NCBI RefSeq assembly: GCF_021654135.1
Contig: NZ_JAKGSD010000001.1
Span: 472,026 to 536,025, forward strand
Reading direction: 5' to 3'
DNA length: 64,000 bases
DNA from: Amycolatopsis tucumanensis
GTDB lineage: Bacteria > Actinomycetota > Actinomycetes > Mycobacteriales > Pseudonocardiaceae
Below, piece after piece: positions 30,701 through 39,742 of the stretch. Numbering within the stretch: position 1 is the first letter of the stretch; each line of letters starts with the position of its first letter. The notes under the pieces are model-generated. The model was not told the origin of the DNA and did not search any database. It saw only the letters and a program-made list of their open reading frames with translations. A program made the position numbers and the translations under genes.

Positions 30701-31324
30701 GACCTCGGTGCCCAGCAGCATGGTGCCGGTCGTCTCCACCGTGATCGAGGCGATCACCGGCACCTCGCGGCCCGCCCCGCGCATCGCCCGGCGCGCGCCC
30801 AGGATCGCGGCCTTGGTCTGCAGCAGGTCCTGCGAGGTCTCCACCAGCACCGCGTCCACCCCGCCGTGCAGCAGGCCGGTGACCTGCTCGGCGTAGGCGT
30901 CCCGCAGCCGCGCGTACGGCGCGTGGCCGAGCGTGGGCAGCTTGGTGCCCGGGCCGACCGAGCCCAGCACGAAGCGCGGGCGGTCCGGCGTCGCGTGCTC
31001 GTCGGCGGTCTCCCGCGCCAGCCGCGCCCCCGCCTCGGCCAGCTCGGCGATGCGGTCGGCGATCCCGTACTCCCCCAGGTTCGCCAGGTTCGCGCCGAAG
31101 GTGTTCGTCTCCACCGCGTCCGCGCCTGCCTCCAGGTAGGTGCGGTGGATGCCCCGCACCACGTCCGGGCGGGTCACGTTCAGGATCTCGTTGCAGCCTT
31201 CCAGGCCCGCGAAGTCGTCCAGGGACAGCTCGTGCGCCTGCAGCGCCGTGCCCATCGCCCCGTCCGCCACGACCACACGGGCGGCGAGGGCGTCCAGCAG
31301 CGGTGACGAGAAACGACCGGACAT
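27782..31324 (-). CDS. metH: Cobalamin-dependent methionine synthase MetH
   Basis: MetH transfers a methyl group from methyltetrahydrofolate to homocysteine through cobalamin. The 1180-residue product keeps the module order: homocysteine domain with [13 protein letters not shown] and the zinc ligands [10 protein letters not shown]; pterin domain from [14 protein letters not shown]; cobalamin cap; B12 domain with the lower-ligand motif [20 protein letters not shown] (DxHxxG); and the C-terminal reactivation domain ending [19 protein letters not shown]. It is near the E. coli length (about 1227). No cobalamin riboswitch fits in the short upstream gap of 50 bases to the PAC2 gene. Confidence 0.97.
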   Translation of the reverse strand: [1180 protein letters not shown]

Positions 31325-31374
31325 GACACCAGGCTACGGTCTCGTCACCGCCCGCCGGGTCGTAGGCTGGGTGG

Positions 31375-32289
31375 GTGAGTGACCCAGCCGACGCGATCCC
31401 ACAGCCCGAGACCCCGGACCCGGAGGACACCACGGCCAGGGACCGGGTGATGATCCTGGCCTTCGAAGGCTGGAACGACGCAGGTGACGCGGCCAGCACG
31501 GCCCTGGAGCACCTCCAGCTGAGCTGGGACGCCAAGCCGCTCGCCGAGCTCGAGCCGGACGACTACTACGACTTCCAGGTCAGCCGCCCGACGGTGCGGA
31601 TGGTGGACGGCGTCACCCGCAGGGTGGAATGGCCGACCACGCGGCTGGCGATCTGCCACCCGCCCGGCTACGACCAGGACATCGTGCTGGTGACCGGCCC
31701 CGAGCCGAACATGCGGTGGCGCGCCTTCTGCCGTGAGCTGCTCGACCACATCGAGGAGCTGGGGGTGACCACCGTCGTCACGCTCGGCGCCCTGCTGGCC
31801 GACACCGCCCACACCCGCCCGGTCCCGGTCACCGGCACCGCCTACGACCCGGAGGCCGCGGCCCGGTTCGGGCTGGAGCGCAGCCGCTACCAGGGCCCGA
31901 CGGGCATCGTGGGCATCCTGCAGGACGCGTGCGTGCAGGCGGGCATCCCGGCGATTTCCATCTGGGCCGCGGTGCCGCACTACGTGTCCCACCCGCCCTC
32001 GCCGAAGGCGACGCTGGCGCTGCTGCACAAGCTCGAGGACGTCCTGGACGTCGAGGTGCCGCTGGGCGCGCTGCCCGAGCAGGCCGAGGAGTGGCAGCAG
32101 ACGGTCAGCGAGATGGCCGAGGAGGACGAGGAGATCGCCGAGTACGTCCGGTCCCTGGAGGAGCGCGGCGACGCGGAGACCGCGATCACCCTGGAGGAGT
32201 CGAGCGGCGAGAAGATCGCCGCCGAGTTCGAGCGTTACCTGCGGCGGCGTCGTCCGGGCGCGGAGGGACCGGGACCGGCAGGCCGGTGA
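31375..32289 (+). CDS. PAC2-family protein (proteasome-assembly-chaperone superfamily)
   Basis: The 304-residue product belongs to the PAC2 superfamily, named for a eukaryotic proteasome assembly chaperone; the actinobacterial members (Rv2125-like) have unknown biochemical role. Seen motifs: VMILAFEGWNDAGDAAS, YDFQVSRPTVRMVDG, LVTGPEPNMRWRAFC and VVTLGALLADTAHTRPVPVTG. A C-terminal helical tail (about 215-304) is Glu-rich. The GTG start is 50 bases from the divergent metH. Its stop overlaps the start of the downstream MFS gene (GTGA), so those two are translationally coupled. Confidence 0.9.
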   Translation: MSDPADAIPQPETPDPEDTTARDRVMILAFEGWNDAGDAASTALEHLQLSWDAKPLAELEPDDYYDFQVSRPTVRMVDGVTRRVEWPTTRLAICHPPGYDQDIVLVTGPEPNMRWRAFCRELLDHIEELGVTTVVTLGALLADTAHTRPVPVTGTAYDPEAAARFGLERSRYQGPTGIVGILQDACVQAGIPAISIWAAVPHYVSHPPSPKATLALLHKLEDVLDVEVPLGALPEQAEEWQQTVSEMAEEDEEIAEYVRSLEERGDAETAITLEESSGEKIAAEFERYLRRRRPGAEGPGPAGR

Positions 32290-33413
32290 GCGGGCGGCCC
32301 GCCCGCGCCGCGCTCTACGTCGGTGGCCTCCTCGGCCCGTTCGGGGGCGGGGTGGTGTCGTCGATGCTGCCGGAGCTGTCGGCCAGCTTCGGCGTGTCAC
32401 CGGGCACCGCGGCGTCCTCGCTGACCGCCTACCTGCTGCCGTTCGCGCTGGTCATGCTCGTGTCCGGGACCTACGGCGCGCGCTGGGGACCGGTGCGCAC
32501 GATCCGGATCGCCTACGCCGGCTACGTGCTGGCGGCGGCGCTGGCCGCGCTCGTGCCGTGGTTCTGGCTGTTCCAGGTCACCCGCGGGCTGCAGGGCGTG
32601 GCCAACGCGTTCACCACGCCGCTGCTGCTGACCAAGCTCGCCGCGATCACCCCGGCGGACCGGCTCGGCCGGGCGCTCGGCACGTTCGGGGCGATGCAGG
32701 CGCTCGGGCAGACGTCCGCGCCCCTGATCGGCGGGCTGGCCGCGGAGGCCGACTGGCGGTGGGCGTTCGCCGGGATCGCGCTGGTCGCGCTGGCGCTGGC
32801 GGCGAGCCCGCTGCCGCCCGACGACCGGGCCGGCGAGCCCGGGTCGCGGCTGCGGGACGCGTGGCGGCCGGTGGTGCTGTGGGCCGGTGGTGTGGTGTTC
32901 CTGGCCTGGGCGTGCCTGGCCGGGCTGCCGTTCCTGGTCGCGTTCCGGGTCGACGACCTGTTCGCGCTGACGCCCGGGGTGCGGGGCCTGGTGCTGACCG
33001 CCTACGGGATCGCCGGGTTCCTGGCCGCGCGGCTGGTCGGCGCCGCCTCGGACCGGTTCGGGCCGCGGGTGGCGCTGGCCGCCGGGCTGCTGCTGGGCGC
33101 GGCGGCGATGGCCTCGATCGGGCTGTTCCCGTCGCTGCCGGCGGTGACGATCGCGTGGGCCGTCGGCGGGGTGTGCGGGCAGCTGGTGCTGGTCGGGATC
33201 AACGCGACGGTGCTCGGCGGGGAGGGCAACGGGCGCAGCGGCGCGATCTCGGTGGTCACCGCGCTGCGGTTCCTCGGGATGTCGGCCTCCCCCGCGGTGT
33301 TCACCGGGCTCTACCACGCCAGCCCGGCGCTGAGCTTCCTCGTCGCGGCCGGGGTGCTGGCGGCGGCGGTGCCGCTGCTGGCGTTGCGGCCGAAGTCAGA
33401 GGATGCGGCGTAG
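32286..33413 (+). CDS. MFS transporter
   Basis: The 375-residue membrane protein is a twelve-helix major facilitator, shorter than most drug exporters. Landmarks: the loop-2 motif GTYGARWGPVRTIRIAY, the RGLQGVANAFTTPLLLTKL helix, and GAASDRFGPRVALAAG as the second half loop. Substrate unknown; an exporter of a small molecule is the fair guess. It starts at GTG 32286 within the PAC2 stop and its 3' end overlaps by 18 bases the 3' end of the phosphoesterase gene on the other strand. Confidence 0.88.
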   Translation: MSGRPARAALYVGGLLGPFGGGVVSSMLPELSASFGVSPGTAASSLTAYLLPFALVMLVSGTYGARWGPVRTIRIAYAGYVLAAALAALVPWFWLFQVTRGLQGVANAFTTPLLLTKLAAITPADRLGRALGTFGAMQALGQTSAPLIGGLAAEADWRWAFAGIALVALALAASPLPPDDRAGEPGSRLRDAWRPVVLWAGGVVFLAWACLAGLPFLVAFRVDDLFALTPGVRGLVLTAYGIAGFLAARLVGAASDRFGPRVALAAGLLLGAAAMASIGLFPSLPAVTIAWAVGGVCGQLVLVGINATVLGGEGNGRSGAISVVTALRFLGMSASPAVFTGLYHASPALSFLVAAGVLAAAVPLLALRPKSEDAA

Positions 33414-34220
33414 CGGGACCGGGCCGCGGGCACGCTTGCGCCACTCGCGCGGGTAGCCCAGCGACACCTCTTCGAAGCGGACGCCGTCGGCCCAGGTGGT
33501 GCGCGGGATGTGCAGGTGCCCGAACACGGCGACCTCGGCGCGGCAGCGCAGGTGCCAGTCCTCGGTGCGGGTGGTGCCGCACCACAGCGCGAACTCCGGC
33601 CAGCGCAGGGGCGCGGTGGGGTGGCGGTGCAGCGGCCAGTGCGACATCAGGACGGTGCCGTGGTCGGCGGGGACGGCGTCCAGGCGCTGCTCGCTGAACT
33701 TGAGGCGGTCGGCGCACCAGTCCTGGCGGGTGGGGAACGGGTCGGGGTGCAGGTAGAACTCGTCGGTGCACACCACGCCGGCCTCGCGGGCCTGGTCGAG
33801 CGCCTCGGCGAGGGAGGCGTCCTCGGCCTGCGGGGTGCGCCAGCTGTAGTCGTAGAGCAGGAACAGCGGGGCGATGGTGAGCGGCCGGTCCGCGTGGGGC
33901 CAGACCAGGTACTCGTCCTCCGGGGTGCGGACGCCGATCTCGCGGCAGCGCTCGACGAGGTGCCGGTAGCGGGCCTCGCCGCGCAGGTCGTTGCCGTCGC
34001 GCGGGACGGTCCACAGTTCGTGGTTGCCCGGGACCCACACCACCTCGGCGAAGCGCTCCTTGAGGGTCGCCAGCGTGGCGGTGATCGCGTCGATCTTCTC
34101 GGCGACGTCGCCGGCCACCAGGAGCCAGTCCTCCGGCGAGTCCGGGCGGACTTCGTCGATCAGCGGCGCGTTGCCGTTGTGGGTGACGTGGAGGTCGCTG
34201 GTGGCGTAGAGGTGGGGCAC
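33396..34220 (-). CDS. Metallophosphoesterase (calcineurin-like)
   Basis: The 274-residue protein has the binuclear metal motifs of calcineurin-like phosphoesterases: YATSDLHVTH (D-x-H), LLVAGDVAEK (GD), WVPGNHELW (GNH) and late histidines in LMSHWPLHRHP and VFGHLHIP (GHxH). It hydrolyses a phosphate ester; the substrate is unknown. The GTG start at 34220 lies 61 bases inside the 3' end of the upstream MFS gene (34160), so the two genes overlap in different frames. Its tail converges with the MFS gene at 33413. Confidence 0.9.
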   Translation of the reverse strand: MPHLYATSDLHVTHNGNAPLIDEVRPDSPEDWLLVAGDVAEKIDAITATLATLKERFAEVVWVPGNHELWTVPRDGNDLRGEARYRHLVERCREIGVRTPEDEYLVWPHADRPLTIAPLFLLYDYSWRTPQAEDASLAEALDQAREAGVVCTDEFYLHPDPFPTRQDWCADRLKFSEQRLDAVPADHGTVLMSHWPLHRHPTAPLRWPEFALWCGTTRTEDWHLRCRAEVAVFGHLHIPRTTWADGVRFEEVSLGYPREWRKRARGPVPLRRIL

Positions 34221-35407
34221 GGGTCCACCGTAGTCATCCGCCGCACCAGCCAGAGCACCCCGAGCGCGCCCGCGACGAGGTTGAGGGCGGCCTGGAAGTT
34301 CAGCAGCGGGGTCAGGCCGAGCGGGCCGACGAGCGCGCCGGCGCCGAGCATGCCGGCGACCTGGGCCAGTGCCTGCACGGCGAAGCCGGTGCTGAGCACG
34401 CGGCCGGTGCTGCCGGGCGGGCTGACGGTCTGGACGACCGACAGCAGCCCGGCGTTGAGCACGACGACCGGGACGCCGACGGCGATGAACAGTCCGATGT
34501 AGACGCCGAACGCGCTGGTCAGCGCCGGGGCGTTCCAGATGACGGCGGCGGTGAGTCCGAACGCGACGGTGCCCCAGCTGAGCAGCCGCGCGGGGGCGGC
34601 GTTGCGGGCGACGGTGGCGATGGCGAGGCCCGCGGCGAGCCCGCCGATGGCCTGGACACCGCGCAACAGCCCGGTTTCGGCTTCGCCCTGGCCGAGCGGG
34701 CCGCTGACGAACAGGACGAACAGGACGACGAACATCCCCTGCCCGGCGGACATCAGGGTGGTCATGAAGATCACCAGGCGGAGCCGGTGGTCGCGGCGGA
34801 TGTCGGCGAGCCCGTCGAGCCAGGCCCGGACCACTGGGGCCCGGTGGGCGGGCCGGGGTTCGGCGAAGCGGGGCGCGAGGAAGCCGATCGCGGCCAGGAG
34901 GGCGGCGCCGTAGGCGACGACGACGGCGCCGAGGCCGGCGAAGCCGAGCAGCACCCCGCCGAGCGCGCTGCCCCCGAGGCGGGCGACGCAGGTGCCGACG
35001 CCGAGCGCCCCGTTGGCGGCGGTGGTCTGCCCGGGAGCCAGCACGGGGACGAGCGCGCTGCGGGCGGGCTCGAACACCGCCGCGAGACCGGACTGCAGAG
35101 CCATGACGAGGTAGATCACCGGAAGGCTGCTGCCGAGCAGCGGCACCGCGACGACCACTTGGCCCGCGCACACCGCGGCGAGCAGGGCGCGCCGGTTCCA
35201 GCGATCGGCGAGCACCCCGGCGACCGGACTGAGCACGACGGCGGGCAGCACGCCGGCGACCATGGTGGCGGCGGTCGCCGCGGGCGAGCCGGTGAGCGCG
35301 AAGATGTGCAGCGGCAGCGCGACCTGCAGCATCCACTCCGCGGTCTCGGCGAACATGCCGGCGGCCCAGAGCCGCGCGAAGGCGGGGGTTCTCAGTGGGC
35401 TGGGCAT
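34160..35407 (-). CDS. MFS transporter (EntS/enterobactin-exporter-like)
   Basis: The 415-residue membrane protein is a twelve-helix exporter of the MFS-3/EntS type: RTPAFARLWAAGMFAETAEWML at the N-terminus, SPVAGVLADRWNRRALL loop 2-3, and FEPARSALVPVLAPGQTTAANG helix 4-5. Candidate cargo is a siderophore or drug; no biosynthetic genes are near. The ATG is preceded by GGGGGAGGAGC, a strong site, which rules out an N-terminal extension through the repeats. The C-terminal tail runs into the phosphoesterase gene (61-base overlap). Confidence 0.88.
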   Translation of the reverse strand: MPSPLRTPAFARLWAAGMFAETAEWMLQVALPLHIFALTGSPAATAATMVAGVLPAVVLSPVAGVLADRWNRRALLAAVCAGQVVVAVPLLGSSLPVIYLVMALQSGLAAVFEPARSALVPVLAPGQTTAANGALGVGTCVARLGGSALGGVLLGFAGLGAVVVAYGAALLAAIGFLAPRFAEPRPAHRAPVVRAWLDGLADIRRDHRLRLVIFMTTLMSAGQGMFVVLFVLFVSGPLGQGEAETGLLRGVQAIGGLAAGLAIATVARNAAPARLLSWGTVAFGLTAAVIWNAPALTSAFGVYIGLFIAVGVPVVVLNAGLLSVVQTVSPPGSTGRVLSTGFAVQALAQVAGMLGAGALVGPLGLTPLLNFQAALNLVAGALGVLWLVRRMTTVDPCPTSTPPATSTSPTTATRR

Positions 35408-35469
35408 GGTCGCTCCTCCCCCGTGTGCTGAGCGGCGATCGGCGGATCTGCTGTACGCGCGGTGCGGGA

Positions 35470-35735
35470 TGGCGGGCGCGGATTGCGGGACGGCGCCCGT
35501 CCGCCGCGGGACGGTGGCTGCGCCACGCGGGATGCTGCTCGCGCGCGGCGGGACGCTGGGCGCGCCAGGCGGGATGCTGCCCGCCCGTGGCGGGACGGCG
35601 GGGGTGCCACGCGGGATGCTGCCCGCCCGTGGCGGGACGGTGGCTGCGCCAGGCGGGATGCTGCCCGCCCACCGCGAGACGGCGGGCGCGCCACGCGGGG
35701 CACTGCCCGCCCGTGGCGAGACGGCTGGCGCACCC
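35470..35735. repeat. Tandem array, unit 42 bp, about six copies
   Basis: Units of exactly 42 bases share GCGGGATGCTGCCCGCCCGT followed by GGCGGGACGG. Adjacent copies are 85-95 percent alike. Because 42 is divisible by 3, frames stay open (a 14-residue Pro/Arg/Ala repeat), but no start fits and the MFS start beside it is well defined. Confidence 0.88.
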
Positions 35736-36076
35736 TCGAGAGCTCGCCGCCCAATGGCCGGGCCGCGTTGGCGGCACATCTGTGCGCCTTCGGCGCCGCG
35801 GCGCCGGGGTTGATTGCTTCGCCGGTCGCCCTGCTGGCCGCTTGCCGCGGCGGGACCAGCCGCCGCGCAGCGGCCACCCACCTCCGCGGCATCGACACCC
35901 CGGCCTCGGGCTTGGGCTCCCCTGGTCCGCTGCTCACCGGGCGAACCGCTCCCCACCGTGCGGCCAGCCGCCAACGTGCTTGTCCGCATCTGGTGCCGCG
36001 GCGGGCACGCTCCCCCTCCCCGCTCGTCCGGCCCTCGGCGCGTAGGCGGGACCCACGCCACACGCACGACCCGGCG
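35736..36076. other. GC-rich non-repetitive gap
   Basis: This is the rest of the gap between the repeat array and the end of the ArsR-type gene. It contains no clear repeat, promoter or gene. Open frames exist on both strands as expected at this base composition. Confidence 0.5.
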
Positions 36077-36667
36077 CTACTCACTCGGCTTCCCGTTCGC
36101 CTCGACGCGGGGGTACGCCCGCCAGCTCGCCTGGACCGGCCGCGCCTCCGCCGGCGCCTCCGTCCGGATGGTCGCCACGTAGGGCCGCACCAGCGCGTCG
36201 ATCGCCTCGGTCAGCGCCGCCAGCTCGGCCGGCGTCGCCCGCAGGGCGTAGGTGTTGATCGCCGATGCCTCCTGCCACTCGCGGTCGAACGAGCCGATCG
36301 TGTCCAGGAACCGCTGCGCCAGCACGCCGTCCTCGGCGATCCGCGCCCCTGCCGCGGCCAGCTGCGCCGTCCGCACCGCCGGGTCGGTCGCAAACTCGCC
36401 GAAGTCGAGCCCCACCGGCGTGGCCCGCCACGGCCGTTCCCGCCCGTCGGCCGCCTCGACGCGCTCCACCAGCCCCCACTGCGCCAGTTGCCGCAGGTGC
36501 CAGCTGCAGTTCGAGGCCGTCGAGTCCACCGCCTCCGCGCACTCGGTCGCGGTCCGCGGCCCGACGGCCATCAGGTAGCTCAGCAGCTCCGACCGCAGCG
36601 GGTGCGCCAGCGCCCGCATCAGCTCCGCGTCCCGGACCCGCCGTCGCGGCGGCAGCTCGGCGGCCAT
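36077..36667 (-). CDS. ArsR-type winged-helix transcriptional regulator
   Basis: The 196-residue protein has an ArsR-type winged helix in its first half: ELMRALAHPLRSELLSYLMA, then the recognition helices ECAEAVDSTASNCSWHLRQLAQWGLVERVE, recognised by its S-x-x-S-W-H-L-R-Q-L core. The second half is a helical dimer or ligand domain. The start ATG at 36667 has an AGGAGT site; a longer upstream reading would run through the operator. A perfect 32-bp palindrome lies only 14 bases before the start. It may repress itself and possibly the divergent ABC-F gene, 180 bases away. Confidence 0.88.
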   Translation of the reverse strand: MAAELPPRRRVRDAELMRALAHPLRSELLSYLMAVGPRTATECAEAVDSTASNCSWHLRQLAQWGLVERVEAADGRERPWRATPVGLDFGEFATDPAVRTAQLAAAGARIAEDGVLAQRFLDTIGSFDREWQEASAINTYALRATPAELAALTEAIDALVRPYVATIRTEAPAEARPVQASWRAYPRVEANGKPSE

Positions 36668-36680
36668 CGGCACTCCTAAC

Positions 36681-36712
36681 GTGAAAGAGTCCTTTCGAAA
36701 GGACTCTTTCAC
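36681..36712. promoter_or_regulatory. Perfect 32-bp palindrome upstream of the ArsR-type gene
   Basis: The half GTGAAAGAGTCCTTTC is followed directly by its exact reverse complement. It contains nested words (GAAAGAGTCCTTTC and GAAAGGACTCTTTC), so it could bind two dimers. It overlaps the expected promoter of the ArsR-type gene. It may alternatively be a dispersed repeat of the genome. Confidence 0.85.
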
Positions 36713-36746
36713 ATCTGGGGCCGGAAAACAAGTTGCCCTCCCGCGC

Positions 36747-36752
36747 TAGCCT
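36747..36752 (+). promoter_or_regulatory. Candidate -10 element TAGCCT for the ABC-F leader
   Basis: TAGCCT fits the TANNNT form and would start transcription about 36758-36760, just ahead of the leader ORF. A weak -35 GAAAAC lies 17 bases upstream. The prediction is modest. Confidence 0.45.
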
Positions 36753-36761
36753 GGAAGCGCC

Positions 36762-36773
36762 ATGAAGAACTGA
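36762..36773 (+). CDS. MKN leader peptide upstream of the ABC-F gene
   Basis: A three-codon ORF, ATG-AAG-AAC-TGA, has its own GGAAG site (36753-36757) and lies 74 bases before the ABC-F start. Its stop codon overlaps the first base of a stem that could sequester the ABC-F start region. A stalled ribosome here is the expected trigger for many antibiotic-inducible ABC-F genes. Confidence 0.65.
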   Translation: MKN

Positions 36774-36847
36774 CATCCCGACCGACCCGCGTCCGAGGCC
36801 AGGTGGCCCGGCGGGTTCCGCCATCGCACTCCGGCCGGTGATGTCCC
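36771..36847 (+). promoter_or_regulatory. Attenuator-like structured leader of the ABC-F gene
   Basis: GACATCCCG (36772-36780) pairs with CGGTGATGTC (36836-36845) in nine base pairs with one bulged T. The 3' arm ends two bases before the ABC-F ATG. Inside are GGCCA/TGGCC (36797-36808) and GGCGG-GTT-CCGCC (36810-36822) hairpins. The stem likely masks initiation until a ribosome stalled on the MKN ORF covers the 5' arm. Confidence 0.7.
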
Positions 36848-38425
<1,578 letters not shown>

Positions 38426-38431
<6 letters not shown>

Positions 38432-38441
38432 GTCGTTATAC
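38426..38441 (+). repeat. 16-bp near-palindrome GTATAGGTCGTTATAC, copy 4
   Basis: This copy is identical to copies 1 and 2. Its plus-strand reading supplies the TAG stop codon of the ABC-F gene. It lies between the convergent ABC-F and mshC genes, 6 bases from the mshC stop. Confidence 0.85.
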
Positions 38442-38446
38442 GCCGA

Positions 38447-39685
38447 TCAGAGCTCGACGCCCAGCAGCGCGTCGACGGCGACGCGGATCAGGCCGGGCGC
38501 GCCGGTGTCGCGCCCGCCCTGCCGCAGCGCCTCGTCGGCCCACGCGTCGATCGCCCGCATCGCGTTGACCGTGTCGAGGTCGTCGGCCAGGTGGTCGCGC
38601 AGGCGGGCGACGGTGTCGTCGGCCTCCGGCCCGGCAGGCAGCGCCACGGCCTCCCGCCAGCGCGCCAGCCGCTGCTGGGCGGTGGTGAGCAGGTCGTCGG
38701 TCCACGACCGGTCGCTGCGGTAGTGGCCGGCGAACAGGGCGAGGCGGATCGCGTTCGGGTCCACGCCGTCGGCGCGCAGCCGCGACACGAACACGAGGTT
38801 GCCGCGCGACTTGGACATCTTCTCGCCGTCCAGGCCGATCATGCCGCTGTGCACGTAGTGGCGGGCGAACGGGTGCTCGCCGGACAGCGCCTCGGCGTGC
38901 GCGGCGCTGTACTCGTGGTGCGGGAAGATCAGGTCGGAGCCGCCGCCCTGCACGTCGAAGCCCATGCCGAGCCGGTTGACCGCGATCGCGCTGCACTCGA
39001 TGTGCCAGCCGGGGCGGCCGGGACCGAGCTCGGACTCCCAGGACGGCTCACCCGGCCGGGCGGCGCGCCACAGCAGCGCGTCCAGCGGGTCGCGCTTGCC
39101 GGGGCGGTCCGGGTCGCCGCCGCGCTCGGCGAAGAACTTCGCCATGGTCTCGCCGTCGTAGTTCGACTCGTAGCCGAAGCGGCCGGTGGCCGAGCGGTCG
39201 AAGTAGACGTCCGGGTACTCCGGGTCGTCGGCCCGGTAGGCCGCGCCGTGCGCGAGCAGCTTCGAAATGACCTCGACGATCTCCGGGATGCTCTCCACCG
39301 CGCCGACGAACTGCTTCGGCGGCAGCACCCGCAGCGCCTCCATGTCCTCGCGGAACAGGGCGGTCTCCCGCAGGCCCAGGACCACCCAGTCGTCCTGGTC
39401 CCGCTCGGCGCGCTCCAGCAGCGGGTCGTCGATGTCGGTCACGTTCTGCACGTAGTGCACCGTGTGCCCGCTGTCCCGCCACACCCGGTTGACCAGGTCG
39501 AACGCGAGGTAGGTCGCCGCGTGACCGAGGTGCGTGGCGTCGTACGGGGTGATGCCGCAGACGTACATGCGCGCGGTCTTGCCCGGCGTGGTGGGGCGCA
39601 CCTGCCCGGTGGCCGTGTCGTACAGCCGCAGCGCGCGTGGCGTGCCCGGCACGTAGGGCAGGGGTACCGAGGACCAAGTCTTCAT
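38447..39685 (-). CDS. mshC: L-cysteine:GlcN-inositol ligase MshC (mycothiol synthesis)
   Basis: MshC joins cysteine to glucosaminyl-inositol, the third step of mycothiol synthesis. The 412-residue product has a class-I tRNA synthetase (CysRS-like) fold: the N-terminal Cys-containing [19 protein letters not shown] (HIGH motif), the zinc site and the KMSKS motif [11 protein letters not shown] near residue 290. Its presence supports a mycothiol-using actinobacterium. It is close to metH and the proteasome region, as in M. tuberculosis (from memory). It converges with the ABC-F gene. Confidence 0.96.
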   Translation of the reverse strand: MKTWSSVPLPYVPGTPRALRLYDTATGQVRPTTPGKTARMYVCGITPYDATHLGHAATYLAFDLVNRVWRDSGHTVHYVQNVTDIDDPLLERAERDQDDWVVLGLRETALFREDMEALRVLPPKQFVGAVESIPEIVEVISKLLAHGAAYRADDPEYPDVYFDRSATGRFGYESNYDGETMAKFFAERGGDPDRPGKRDPLDALLWRAARPGEPSWESELGPGRPGWHIECSAIAVNRLGMGFDVQGGGSDLIFPHHEYSAAHAEALSGEHPFARHYVHSGMIGLDGEKMSKSRGNLVFVSRLRADGVDPNAIRLALFAGHYRSDRSWTDDLLTTAQQRLARWREAVALPAGPEADDTVARLRDHLADDLDTVNAMRAIDAWADEALRQGGRDTGAPGLIRVAVDALLGVEL

Positions 39686-39742
39686 ACCCCAACCCTAGGT
39701 GGCGTTCCGGTGAACCGTCCCGCCCGGTGGGAACGTTTCGCG

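Noticed and set aside
27722..31306. A plus-strand open frame of about 1194 codons
   Set aside because: It is antisense to metH, a full-length recognised gene; its His/Arg/Leu-rich text is typical of the reverse frame of GC-rich coding DNA.
31325..31374. A cobalamin riboswitch ahead of metH
   Set aside because: Only 50 bases separate metH from the divergent PAC2 gene; a cobalamin riboswitch needs about 200.
34160..36067. An N-terminal extension of the MFS gene through the 42-bp repeats
   Set aside because: The frame is open, but the ATG at 35407 has a strong binding site and the family N-terminus begins there.
36721..36760. A WhiB7-type promoter for the ABC-F gene (AT-rich GGAAAACA before TTGCCC)
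   Set aside because: TTGCCC has no -10 element at 17-19 bases, and the best -10 (TAGCCT) is only 8 bases away. The idea remains open.
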